Assembly (NCBI GenBank): GCA_020634855.1
Contig: JACKAU010000012.1
Location: 248,001 to 312,000, forward strand
Reading direction: 5' to 3'
DNA length: 64,000 bases
From: Anaerolineales bacterium
GTDB lineage: Bacteria > Chloroflexota > Anaerolineae > 4572-78 > J111
This document shows positions 7,723-15,435 of the stretch, piece after piece (within the stretch, counting starts at the first letter, position 1; every line of letters begins with the position of its first letter). A model generated the notes under the pieces. That model was not told the origin of the DNA, did not search any database, and saw only the letters and a program-made list of their open reading frames with translations. The position numbers and the translations under genes were made by a program.

Positions 7723-8409
7723 ATGAAAACCATTTTGGTGGTCGATGACGAAACGAAGATTGTCCGGCTGGCCCGCGATTATCTGGAACACGCCGGTTTT
7801 ACGGTAATGACGACCGCCACCGGCAGTGATGCCTTGGCGGCGGCTCGTCAGAACAGGCCCGATTTAATTGTTTTGGATCTGGGGTTACCCGATCTGGATG
7901 GCCTTGACGTAACGCGCGTCCTGCGGAAGGAGTCCAATGTGCCGATTATCATGCTGACCGCCCGCGGCGACGAGTCGGATAAACTGGTGGGCCTGGAGTT
8001 AGGCGCCGACGATTACCTCACTAAGCCGTTCAGCCCCAAAGAGTTGGTTGCCCGCGTTCGCGCGGTGCTGCGGCGCACCGAAATGGCCCAGAGCAGCCCC
8101 GGCCAAGAAGTCATTCGCGTGGCCGAGTTAAGGCTCGACCTGCCCCGGATGCGGGCCACGTTGAGCGAGCGCCTCATCGACTTGACCCCCACCGAATTTG
8201 AACTGCTGGCGGCGCTGGCCGGCCAACCGGGTCGCATCTTCACCCGCGCCCAACTGCTCGACGCCGTGCATGGCGTCGCCTTCGAGTCGTACGAGCGCGC
8301 CATCGATGCCCATATTAAAAATATCCGGCGCAAACTGGAGCCGAACCCTCGCCAGCCGCGTTATATCCTGACCGTGTACGGCGTGGGGTACAAATTTGCG
8401 GATGAGTAG
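7723..8409 (+). CDS. OmpR/PhoB-family response regulator
   Basis: The receiver domain has VVDDE (D8, D9), phospho-acceptor D52 in LIVLDLGLPDLDG, the switch Thr in IIMLTARGDE and the Lys in DDYLTKPFSP. A C-terminal winged-helix domain follows (LTPTEFELLAALA ... NIRRKLEPNPRQPRYILTVYGVGYKF). The start is set at 7723, where MKTILVVDDE begins, rather than at an in-frame ATG six codons upstream. It is followed after 3 bp by its histidine kinase. The 11-bp direct repeats at 6547, 9566 and 11055 are the probable binding sites. Confidence 0.93.
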   Translation: MKTILVVDDETKIVRLARDYLEHAGFTVMTTATGSDALAAARQNRPDLIVLDLGLPDLDGLDVTRVLRKESNVPIIMLTARGDESDKLVGLELGADDYLTKPFSPKELVARVRAVLRRTEMAQSSPGQEVIRVAELRLDLPRMRATLSERLIDLTPTEFELLAALAGQPGRIFTRAQLLDAVHGVAFESYERAIDAHIKNIRRKLEPNPRQPRYILTVYGVGYKFADE

Positions 8410-8412
8410 CTA

Positions 8413-9522
8413 ATGCCGCGTCACTTTCGTCGTCATCGCCCTCCGTGGTGGCCCCACGATGAACCATGGCCGCCGCAGGGACCCCCTGGCCCTCATCTAC
8501 GCCGCATTTTCTTCTGGCGAATTATCAGTCTATTTGCTGTTCTGGCCATGTTGGTCACCGGTCTCTGCAGCTTGGCCTTCTGGCTGGTCTTTATCAGTTG
8601 GGATCGACTGGAGGTGCCCCAAGAGGGGCTGCCTTTTATCTTTCTGGCCGGTTTGGGCGTTGGCCTGGTCGGGTTGATTATGCTGGCCTGGCTGCTGCGA
8701 CGCGTGACGGTCCCGTTTGGCGATCTACTGGAGGCGGTGGGCCAGGTCGAGGCCGGCGATTACACCGCGCGCGCGGTTGAGCGCGGACCGGCGGAAGTCC
8801 GCGCGCTGGTGCGGGCCTTCAATGCGATGGCCGAACGGCTGCAACTGACCGAGACCCAACGCCGCAACCTGCTGGCCGATGTCACCCACGAATTGCGGAC
8901 GCCGCTCACCGTCATTCAGGGCAATTTGGAAGGATTGCTCGATGGCGTCTATCCCCGCGATGACGCGCACTTGGCCGCCATCTTGGAAGATACGCGCGTC
9001 TTGGCTCGGCTGATCGATGACCTGCGCACGCTGGCTATGGCCGAAAGCGGCGCGCTGCAACTCCATCGCGAACCAACCGATTTCGGCATCTTGGCCAACG
9101 AGACCGTAGCTTCGTTTCGTCCCCAAGCCGAGTCAGCCGGGGTTGACTTAAGCGTGGACGTCGCTGAAGAGCTACCGCTGCTTGATCTTGACCCGGTGCG
9201 GATGCGTGAAGTTTTGGCGAATTTAATCGCTAACGCCCTTCGTTATACGCCGGCTGGCGGGCAGGTGTGTGTGACCGCGCAGGTTGACCCGGTTGAACAG
9301 CGAGTCACGGTATCGGTCAGTGACACCGGAACCGGCATCTCAGCCGAAGCCTTACCTCACATTTTTGACCGTTTTTATAAATCCGGCGATTCGCACGGCA
9401 CCGGGTTAGGGTTAGCCATTGCCAAAAATCTGGTGGTCGCCCACGGCGGCGAAATATCGGCCTACAGCCCTGGCGGGTCGTCTGCCGGAACCACCATTCG
9501 ATTCAGTCTGCTGTTGAGTTAA
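8413..9522 (+). CDS. Sensor histidine kinase (HAMP-HisKA-HATPase)
   Basis: The 369-residue kinase opens with a Pro/His/Arg-rich cytoplasmic segment, then two membrane helices (about residues 32-62 and 72-95) with almost no outside loop. A HAMP domain (RRVTVPFGDLLEAVGQVEAGDY) and the H-box VTHELRTPLTVIQG with phospho-accepting H159 follow. The N, G1 and G2 boxes are all present: LANLIANALRYTP, DTGTGIS, GTGLGLAIAKN. The tiny sensor loop suggests it senses membrane state or relies on a partner, perhaps the small membrane protein encoded at 6622. Confidence 0.93.
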   Translation: MPRHFRRHRPPWWPHDEPWPPQGPPGPHLRRIFFWRIISLFAVLAMLVTGLCSLAFWLVFISWDRLEVPQEGLPFIFLAGLGVGLVGLIMLAWLLRRVTVPFGDLLEAVGQVEAGDYTARAVERGPAEVRALVRAFNAMAERLQLTETQRRNLLADVTHELRTPLTVIQGNLEGLLDGVYPRDDAHLAAILEDTRVLARLIDDLRTLAMAESGALQLHREPTDFGILANETVASFRPQAESAGVDLSVDVAEELPLLDLDPVRMREVLANLIANALRYTPAGGQVCVTAQVDPVEQRVTVSVSDTGTGISAEALPHIFDRFYKSGDSHGTGLGLAIAKNLVVAHGGEISAYSPGGSSAGTTIRFSLLLS

Positions 9523-9565
9523 CGGCTCCCTTCGTCAACCCTATCCGCACGATCTCCATTATCTC

Positions 9566-9602
9566 TTCACAATGAGTTCACAATTGAAAGTTAAGGTATT
9601 CG
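9566..9602 (+). promoter_or_regulatory. Response-regulator box (copy 2) upstream of the DUF2306 gene
   Basis: TTCACAAT occurs at 9566 and 9577 as an 11-bp direct repeat, preceded by ATCTCCATTAT and followed by GGTATTCGTAAATTCTGAA. The downstream part matches copy 3 near 11090 almost base for base, so a whole promoter block is shared. Confidence 0.6.
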
Positions 9603-9632
9603 TAAATTCTGAAGGATACGGTGTAAGCAAGG

Positions 9633-10283
9633 GTGAGATCGATCAACTGGCTTGAGCGGATTTTATGGAGCGTAGTCATTATTCTGGCGATCATTGGCAT
9701 CGCGGCGGTAGTGCATCGGGTGCTGGATCTCAGCCACGTTATCCCGCCTTTAATCCATCCGACCTTTGGCGCATTCGATGCCGCCTTCAGGCAATATCCG
9801 GTTTTGACTCTATCGCACATCATTCCCGGTTGCTTATTTATGGTGCTCGGCCCGCTGCAATTTGTCCCGCAGCTTCGGGCGCGATCCATCAACGTGCATC
9901 GATGGAGTGGGCGGGTGTTCGTGGCTTCGGGGGTGGTCATCGGCCTCTCGGCGCTGGTAATGAACGCTTTCGGGATGGCTATCGGCGGCCTGAATGAAGC
10001 GGCCGCCACAACCTTCTTCGCCCTCGTTTTCTTGGGGGCGTTAGGGAAAGCCGTTGTCCATATCCGCCGGCGTGAGATCAAACTGCATCGCGAGTGGATG
10101 ATTCGCGCTTTTGCCATCGGCCTGGCGGTAGCGACGATCCGGCCCATGGTGGGTCTATTCTTCGCTGCCACCAGTTTATCGCCGCACGAGTTTTTTGGGA
10201 TTGCCTTTTGGCTGGGTTTCACCGCCCATCTCATCGCCGCTGAATCTGGATCAATTACACGCGACGACAAACCGGTCACGTAA
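9633..10283 (+). CDS. DUF2306 membrane protein
   Basis: The 216-residue protein has six to seven predicted membrane helices and the family landmarks MVLGPLQFVPQLRARSINVHRWSGRVF and REIKLHREWMIRAFA, with the paired histidines in NVHRWSG and KLHREWM that characterise DUF2306. Function is unknown; the His arrangement could bind haem or metal. The start is GTG at 9633 with AAGG close upstream, although a GAAGGA 16 nt away is also possible. It sits under the second direct-repeat box and is probably in the kinase regulon. Confidence 0.85.
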   Translation: MRSINWLERILWSVVIILAIIGIAAVVHRVLDLSHVIPPLIHPTFGAFDAAFRQYPVLTLSHIIPGCLFMVLGPLQFVPQLRARSINVHRWSGRVFVASGVVIGLSALVMNAFGMAIGGLNEAAATTFFALVFLGALGKAVVHIRRREIKLHREWMIRAFAIGLAVATIRPMVGLFFAATSLSPHEFFGIAFWLGFTAHLIAAESGSITRDDKPVT

Positions 10284-10326
10284 CTGTTATTGCTGAGGTT
10301 AAATAACTTCAACGGTATTAAAAATG

Positions 10327-10400
10327 GAGATAAGGCGATAAGGCAATTAGGAGATTTCTAAGGCCAATCTCCTAATCTCTAATCTCCAGTCTCCTGCCTT
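10327..10400. repeat. Short-period inverted repeat (GGAGATT/AATCTCC family)
   Basis: GATAAGGCGATAAGGC and AATTAGGAGATT are answered by AATCTCCTAATCTC and AATCTCCAGTCTCC. The repeat separates two convergent genes and can form a hairpin that may serve as terminator. Confidence 0.65.
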
Positions 10401-10413
10401 TAACAGCCGAGGA

Positions 10414-10881
10414 TTAAGGATCGGCTGATTTGGCCCGCATTTTGGCGGCTTCTTGCTCCATTAATGCGGTGCTGCGCTGTATAAAATCGAGAATGAGGGC
10501 TAATTCATCATCGTTGTAGTTGTCCGTCACTTCGGAAAACGCTTCCAACATCGAGTCAAACAGGGGCAGAACCATTTCCTCTCCACCCGGTGCTGACTCG
10601 ATGAAGACTCGCCGCCGGTCATTGGGATCTGGACGGCGGATGGCAATACCGGCCTTCTCCAACCGGTCAACTAAGCCGGTGATGGCTCCGGTCGTCAAGC
10701 CCGTCAGTTCGGCCAGTTGCCCGGCAGTTAAAGGACCTTTCTGATTAATAATGTCACCACATTTCCAATCCGTTGCACTTAGCCCAAAATAGGCGGCCAT
10801 AGCTGTGTGAAACATGATTGTGGCGGTGCTGTGGGCGCGTCCGGCGCCTTGCAGGGCCAACATCAATTCGTCTCTGTTCAA
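10414..10881 (-). CDS. MarR-family transcriptional regulator
   Basis: The 155-residue protein has the MarR winged helix in the middle: LTAGQLAELTGLTTGAITGLVDRLEKAGIAIRRPDPNDRRRVFIES. The DPNDRR wing is characteristic. N- and C-terminal helices would form the dimer interface. It is transcribed away from the LuxR-HTH gene, and the region between contains TTAGTAACTAA-type elements that are likely to be its own operator. Its target beyond autoregulation cannot be assigned; the LuxR/ABC permease pair is a candidate. Confidence 0.9.
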   Translation of the reverse strand: MNRDELMLALQGAGRAHSTATIMFHTAMAAYFGLSATDWKCGDIINQKGPLTAGQLAELTGLTTGAITGLVDRLEKAGIAIRRPDPNDRRRVFIESAPGGEEMVLPLFDSMLEAFSEVTDNYNDDELALILDFIQRSTALMEQEAAKMRAKSADP

Positions 10882-10929
10882 AATTCCCTCTTGACAAGGT
10901 AGGTGATTTCGCTTACAATCCGGTTTATC

Positions 10930-10970
10930 TTAGTAACTAAAATAAACGACAGCTAAGTTACTTGTTAACT
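10930..10970. promoter_or_regulatory. Candidate MarR operator
   Basis: TTAGTAACTAA (10930-10940) is an 11-bp near-perfect palindrome, followed by AAGTTACTTGTTAACT (10955-10970). The shared AGTAACT/AGTTACT half-sites sit 50-90 bp upstream of the MarR start codon, where MarR dimers commonly bind. Confidence 0.45.
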
Positions 10971-11054
10971 GAAACAAAGGCATTGTATAACAAATGAGGA
11001 GCGATGACAAACGCTCCCTTCCCAAAAAGCTATACGGAAAATCTCCATTGTTGC

Positions 11055-11073
11055 TTCACCATAGGTTCACAAT
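11055..11073 (+). promoter_or_regulatory. Response-regulator box (copy 3) upstream of the LuxR-HTH gene
   Basis: TTCACCAT at 11055 and TTCACAAT at 11066 repeat at 11 bp. The flanks ATCTCCATTG and GGTATTCAAAAATTCTGAA match copy 2. Confidence 0.55.
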
Positions 11074-11164
11074 TAATGGCTATGGTATTCAAAAATTCTG
11101 AACGATACAGTTGTCAGCGATGAAGCTATTTTACCTCTAAGGAATAAAGTGAACGAAAGGAAGA

Positions 11165-11404
11165 ATGATGCAATCCTATATCGAACCGCTCAGCGAACGC
11201 GAACTGGAGGTGCTGCATTGGCTGGCCTCCGGCGCGTCGAACCGGGAGATCAGCCGGCAGTTAACCATTCAGGAAAACACGGTTAAGCGGCACGTTTACA
11301 ACATCTTCGGCAAGCTGAACGTCCGCAATCGCACCCAGGCCGCGTTGAAGGCCTATACCTTGGGCGTAACGCCTCAGCCGAATCTTCTAAGCGAGCAGTT
11401 CTAA
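11165..11404 (+). CDS. Single-domain LuxR/NarL-type HTH protein
   Basis: The 79-residue protein is almost entirely a GerE/LuxR C-terminal DNA-binding domain: LSERELEVLHWLASGASNREISRQLTIQENTVKRHVYNIFGKLNVRNRTQAA. It has no receiver or ligand domain. Two adjacent ATG codons (11165, 11168) follow AAAGGAAG; either could be used. It lies below the third direct-repeat box and above the broken ABC permease, so it may be an output of the kinase system. Single-domain LuxR proteins can act as constitutive or interfering regulators. Confidence 0.85.
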   Translation: MMQSYIEPLSERELEVLHWLASGASNREISRQLTIQENTVKRHVYNIFGKLNVRNRTQAALKAYTLGVTPQPNLLSEQF

Positions 11405-11407
11405 GTG

Positions 11408-11520
11408 GTCAGCCATCAGCTATTAGCTGTCAGCCATCAGCTTGTTAGCTTGCATTTCCAACCAAAAAAGCTGACCGCTGACCGCTGACCGCTGAAAGCT
11501 AAAGGCTGATGGCTGACTAG
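11408..11520. repeat. Short-period inverted repeat (CAGCCATCAGCT / AGCTGATGGCTG family)
   Basis: GTCAGCCATCAGC, CTATTAGCT and GTCAGCCATCAGC are answered after a spacer by three copies of TGACCGC and by AAAGGCTGATGGCTGAC. The two halves are complementary and could form a long hairpin between the LuxR-HTH gene and the ABC permease fragment. Confidence 0.7.
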
Positions 11521-11532
11521 AGAGGACCCACG

Positions 11533-12075
11533 ATGAACGTCATTTGGCACAAAGTTTGGTTTGATTTGTGGCACAACAAAATTCGCACGCTGCTGGCGGT
11601 GTTGAGCATCGCCGTGGGGGTGTTTGCTATCGGGGCCATCTTTGGCATGGTCGATCAACTCCTGCCCGGTATGGATCGCTCGCACCAGGCCAGCCAGCCG
11701 TCGCACATCACCATCAACCTCAGCGAGCGGATCACGCGCGATCTGGCCGATCGCCTGACCAATATCGATGGGATAGATGACATCGAGGTCTCGAACTCGG
11801 TCCCCATCCGTTATAAGCTCCGGCCGGACGATGACTGGCAGGCCGGGTTTTTAGAGATGCGCGATGACTACGATGAGCAGACGTACGATGTTTTGCAGCT
11901 TCAAGACGGCGCTTGGCCCGACAACGACAACCTGGCCGTCGAGCGGCTGTCGAGCGAGGCGTTTGGCCTAGAGTTTGGCGGGCAGGTTATTTTCGAACTG
12001 GACCAAACCGACCGGCCGCTGGTTTCAATCGGGCGATGGCCGGGTCATCGTCATCAGCCAGGATATGGCCGATGA
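11533..12075 (+). pseudogene. ABC transporter permease (FtsX/MacB type), 3'-truncated and frameshifted
   Basis: The frame starts MNVIWHKVWFDLWHNKIRTL, then LAVLSIAVGVFAIGAIFG as TM1, and continues into a MacB-like extracytoplasmic domain (ITRDLADRLTNIDGIDDIE). Intact family members run to about 400-800 residues with three more C-terminal helices; here the frame stops after 180 residues. From 12035 another frame reads GRVIVISQDMADDYGIALG, permease-like, before it runs into the 41-bp repeat array at 12173. The gene has therefore lost its frame and its 3' end. No ATPase subunit is adjacent. Confidence 0.8.
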
Positions 12076-12172
12076 TTACGGCATCGCGCTGGGCGTCACC
12101 CCTAAAGAGCTACGTTCGCTGCTAAGTTTCCTCCGTCTCCAATCTCCGGTCTCTCTTCTATCGGAACATCGA

Positions 12173-12847
12173 GATTCGACGAATCACAACCGTCGGAGGC
12201 TTGGGAAAGGTCAAGACTCGTCGAATCACAACCGTCGGAGGCTTGGGAAAGTCAAGATTCGACGAATCTCATAACCACCGGAGGCTTGGGAAAGGTCAAG
12301 ACTCGTCGAATCAAGACCGTCCGAGGCTTGGGAAGACCAAGATTCGTCGAATCAAGACCGTCCGAGACCTGGGAAGACCAAGATTCGTCGAATCAAGACC
12401 GTCCGAGGCCTGGGAAGACCAAGATTCGTCGAATCAAGACCGTCCGAGGCTTGGGAAGACCAAGATTCGTCGAATCAAGACCGTCCGAGGCTTGGGAAGA
12501 CCAAGATTCGTCGAATCAAGACCGTCCGAGGCCTGGGAAGACCAAGATTCGACGAATCTTGCCCGTCGGAGGCTTGGGAAGGCCAAGATTCGACGAATCT
12601 TGCCCATCGGAGGCTTGGGAAGACCAAGATTCGACGAATCATGCCCGCCGGAGGCTTGGGAAGGCCAAGATTCGACGAATCATGCCCGCCGGAGGCTTGG
12701 GAAGGCCAAGATTCGACGATCTCTCATAACCGCCGGAGGCTTGGGAGGAGCCATGATTGATCGAATCACAACCGTCGGAGGCTTGGGAAAGGTCAAGACT
12801 CGTCGAATCACAACCGCCGGAGGCTTGGGGAAGGCCATGATTGATCC
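12173..12847. repeat. Tandem array A: 16 units plus a partial, 41-bp period, each with GATTCGWCGAATC
   Basis: Each unit is a 13-bp palindrome GATTCG(A/T)CGAATC, about 7 nt, a CCGGAGG-like core (CGGAGGC or CCGAGGC) and a 14-nt tail ending in CCAA or TCAA. Most units are exactly 41 bp; a few at the ends are 1-3 bp longer or shorter. Because 41 is not a multiple of 3, the three frames rotate and give false open frames with a 41-residue period. There are no spacers, so this is not CRISPR. The array lies where the ABC permease gene is lost. Confidence 0.95.
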
Positions 12848-12918
12848 GTGTGATCGGTACGATCGGCGTTCTATTTACCCACTTTAATGTCAAATTGTGA
12901 TCGACTGAAATTACCCTT

Positions 12919-13557
12919 TTACGCCTGCTCCATAATCACCTTCGCCGCCCTTGTAAAGTTAGCAAAACGTTCTGCCTCGATACGAACAGCCGCTTCCTCC
13001 GTATCACTCAAGGTAACGAAGCGCCTCAGCGTAATGGTGACCGTGTCCTTCTGAAAATCCCGCCGCCAGGCGCCGACCATGCGGCCATCGATGACGAGAA
13101 AGTGGGCAAAGATCGGGTTTTGACGTTCGATCAAATGGGCGTGGGCCGGATCGAGAACCGGGCTAGAGTCGCGATAGCTGATCAGGTACTCATCGTAATT
13201 GGGCAGCAGGTGGGCCGTGGGCGATGGTTCTTTAACCAAAGGTAAATTCGGAGCCAAATAGTAAGTCTGGTCGCCCACGGTTTCCCGGATCAGAGCCGAA
13301 CCCACCAGTTCCAGCCCGGTTCGCGCCTGCGTTTTGGTTAAGCCCGACCACCAGGCAAAATCATCTATCGTGGCCGGACTGTGGCCGGTAAAGTAGCGCC
13401 GGGTCAGTTCGACCAGGGCCGTTTCATACGGTAGGCTTTGGGCCTGGGGCGCTCGCTCATCAAGCAGGGCGTAGGTGAATTGCTTCCCGCGCCGAGGGCC
13501 GCTGCACACGACCGCAGATTTGTCACTTTGTTGGGGGCGGACTGTCATAATTGACAA
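12919..13557 (-). pseudogene. Winged-helix DNA-binding protein (HTH_42/YcaQ-like), N-terminally truncated
   Basis: The 212 residues correspond to the C-terminal part of the HTH_42/AlkZ-like family: VCSGPRRGKQFTYALLDERAP, LTRRYFTGHSPATIDDFAWWSGLTKTQARTGL, LLPNYDEYLISYRDSSPVL and DGRMVGAWRR. Full-length relatives are about 370 residues with another winged-helix unit at the N-terminus, which is absent here. The frame opens inside a TTGACAATTGATAATTGACAATT repeat with no ribosome site, so the 5' end was probably removed by rearrangement. Relatives include interstrand-crosslink glycosylases. A shortened but functional protein is possible. Confidence 0.7.
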
Positions 13558-13690
13558 TTGATAATTGACAATTCCACCTTAGCTGTGGGCTGCTCGTTCT
13601 TGGTGATGGTTTGGTGGGGATGACAAGGCAAGCCTTGTCGCTCCGGCTAAGTCGCTCCGGCTAGAGCGCGCTCGCCTGGAGCGGGTTGGA
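13558..13690. repeat. Small dispersed repeats at the truncation point
   Basis: TTGACAATTGATAATTGACAATT at 13550-13573 is followed by the perfect palindrome GACAAGGC-AA-GCCTTGTC at 13622-13639 with GCTCCGGC after it, then two CGCTCCGGCTA copies. A variant of the palindrome (GACAAAGCAAGCTGTGTC then GCTCC) occurs at 22256-22273, so this is a dispersed element. Confidence 0.6.
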
Positions 13691-13727
13691 ACGGTTGGGA
13701 GGGACGGTGAGGTATTCCGCCAAGGCG

Positions 13728-13880
13728 TCCTACTACCAGGATGGACTGCCGGAGGGCCAGGCCAGGCATCCTGCTAGCAGGACGGACTGCCGGAGGGCCA
13801 GGCCAGGCATCCTGCTAGCAGGACGGACTGCGAGAGAGTCAGCCGGGGCATCCGGCCAGTCGGATGGGCTGGCCGAAAGA
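13728..13880. repeat. Tandem array B: three full units plus a partial, exact 41-bp period
   Basis: Units begin at 13728, 13769, 13810 and 13851. Each has a 14-bp palindrome (TCCTGCTAGCAGGA in units 2 and 3), 7 nt, CCGGAGG in the first two, and a 13-nt GC-rich tail. Period and internal order match array A although the palindrome sequence is unrelated. From 13880 to 14140 I see no gene or clear element apart from a GC-rich CCCCGGCCGCCGGGG palindrome near 13945. Confidence 0.9.
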
Positions 13881-14145
13881 TAATTTTGCCCCTGATGATG
13901 ATCGATAAATGGGCCGGTTAGCCGGCGTTGAGTGCGATGGCCCGCCCCGGCCGCCGGGGCGGCGGCAGGTTATCGGATCCAGTGGAGGAACAAGCATATT
14001 CGGCCCGAAACGCTCTGGCGCGAAAACGGTCAGGCCGGGTAGACAAGTTAGAACAAGCCGGATATACTGGTAGATACATCCGACGTCGTAGACCGTACCC
14101 AGGTACTCTAACCATCCCATTTCATCTAGCAAAAGGAGCCAGCAC

Positions 14146-15018
14146 TTGGTCACTAACAGATTTGATACCACCAGTAAACTTCATCTTGCTTACCCCGCCA
14201 AGGATAAGCAGCCGGATATTGTCCACACCGTCCAATCGTTTATCCGGTATGAGCAGAGCTGTCCCCCGAAAGAACAACTGCCGCACACCCCGATTTTTAT
14301 GGAGTTGCTGCAGCAGTGGGATGCCAACGACCACAAGCGATCAACCGGTGAAGCCCAACGCGCCGAAGCCGCTGAGATGATGCAGCAGCTTGATCAGGCG
14401 ATCATCGCTATCGTTCGGGATGCCCGCAAAACGCCCGATGCCGCCTTTCCGCGCAATCCGGCCAAAGCCAAGGCGTGGGGGTTTGAAGCCAAGCAAACCA
14501 CGAAAAACATTCTCCTGCCCCAATCGCGTGATGAGCATCTGCGGGTATTGCGCCAATACCTCGCTAAAGAACAAAGCCGCCCGGAAGCGGAGCGTTTTCT
14601 TAGCCCCGACTTAGATGAAGCCATTCGGGTCCACGATACGCTGCGAAAGCAGGTCGCCTTGCGCCGAGCCGGTAAAAATCAACGGGAAGAAGCCGTGGCC
14701 AACAGTTACGTCATTGCCGCTAAACTGCATAACTACCTGCAAGCCGCCGCAACGCACCTGTTGGCCTTCAAGTTCGATTTTATCCTGACACTGGAGTTGC
14801 AAAAATGGGGTTATGATGTCAGCCCGCGCCGCACCGCCTCGGCCGAGGAGGAAGCCGAAGCCGTAGCCGACGCATCGGCCGAGACTGGAACCGCATCGGA
14901 ACCGGCCCCCGCCGCCTCCACCCCGGAAGCCACCCCAACCAACGGCGCGTATACCAACGGCTCGCCGTCTGAGGATGGGGATTTGGTGCCCGATATGCTC
15001 ACCAACAATTGGGAGTAG
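14146..15018 (+). CDS. Hypothetical alpha-helical protein
   Basis: The 290-residue protein starts at TTG 14146 with AAAAGGAG 7 nt upstream. Residues 1-230 are charged and mostly helical with no membrane segment or signal peptide, and no catalytic motif that I recognise. Residues 232-290 are a low-complexity Ala/Glu/Pro/Thr tail, probably disordered, ending VPDMLTNNWE. It is a stand-alone gene followed by its own strong terminator. The intact frame, ribosome site and terminator argue for a real gene; the function is unknown. Confidence 0.75.
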   Translation: MVTNRFDTTSKLHLAYPAKDKQPDIVHTVQSFIRYEQSCPPKEQLPHTPIFMELLQQWDANDHKRSTGEAQRAEAAEMMQQLDQAIIAIVRDARKTPDAAFPRNPAKAKAWGFEAKQTTKNILLPQSRDEHLRVLRQYLAKEQSRPEAERFLSPDLDEAIRVHDTLRKQVALRRAGKNQREEAVANSYVIAAKLHNYLQAAATHLLAFKFDFILTLELQKWGYDVSPRRTASAEEEAEAVADASAETGTASEPAPAASTPEATPTNGAYTNGSPSEDGDLVPDMLTNNWE

Positions 15019-15023
15019 ACCTA

Positions 15024-15062
15024 AAAAGACCCTAAGGGTTTGTAAAACCTTTAGGGTCTTTT
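15024..15062 (+). terminator. Intrinsic terminator of the helical protein gene
   Basis: An 18-bp stem (15024-15041 with 15045-15062, one mismatch, 3-nt loop) starts AAAAGACCCTAA and ends TTAGGGTCTTTT. Confidence 0.9.
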
Positions 15063-15098
15063 GATTCATTCTCACGCTTGGCGTTATTGCCATTTAGA

Positions 15099-15192
15099 GC
15101 AGCCCGCGTAGGTTGAGCTGGCGAGACCGTATCGAGGGGGACGGTTAGCCCCGTATCGTTGCCGTCGCCGCCCCCCTCGATACGCGGGCTGC
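15099..15192. other. Nested inverted repeat, possible structured RNA or mobile hairpin
   Basis: An outer pair GCAGCCCGCGTA (15099-15110) / TACGCGGGCTGC (15181-15192) overlaps an inner pair CGTATCGAGGGGG (15128-15140) / CCCCCTCGATACG (15172-15184). Because both use TACG at 15181-15184, the two stems compete or stack. It lies in the 370-bp gap before the secreted protein; the rest of that gap shows nothing clear. Confidence 0.6.
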
Positions 15193-15435
15193 TTTCACCG
15201 TTTACCTTCATGGCAGCGCCGCTCTGCGAACGTCATCTCCCCTATCGATATTTCCCCACCCAAATCAACCACAGTTCCTTGTCAACTTATGACCCCTTTG
15301 GTTATAATATGATGCTTGACTTCAACCTGATAGCTCCTCTTCGATGTCATTGCTTCACTTAATCCTCAAATTTAACCGGTTCCCCACCTTCGTCGAGTCA
15401 AACCATAAACCAATATAATTGGAGGTAAACGCCCT

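Noticed and set aside
12173..12847. CRISPR array
   Set aside because: Units are head to tail without unique spacers, and no cas genes are present.
12201..12887. Open frame with a perfect 41-residue protein repeat
   Set aside because: The period is three 41-bp DNA units read in rotating frames; other frames in the same array are open too. No ribosome site and no recognisable domain. It is a by-product of the DNA repeat.
13686..13883. Open frame across array B
   Set aside because: Translation of 41-bp repeats with no ribosome site or domain.
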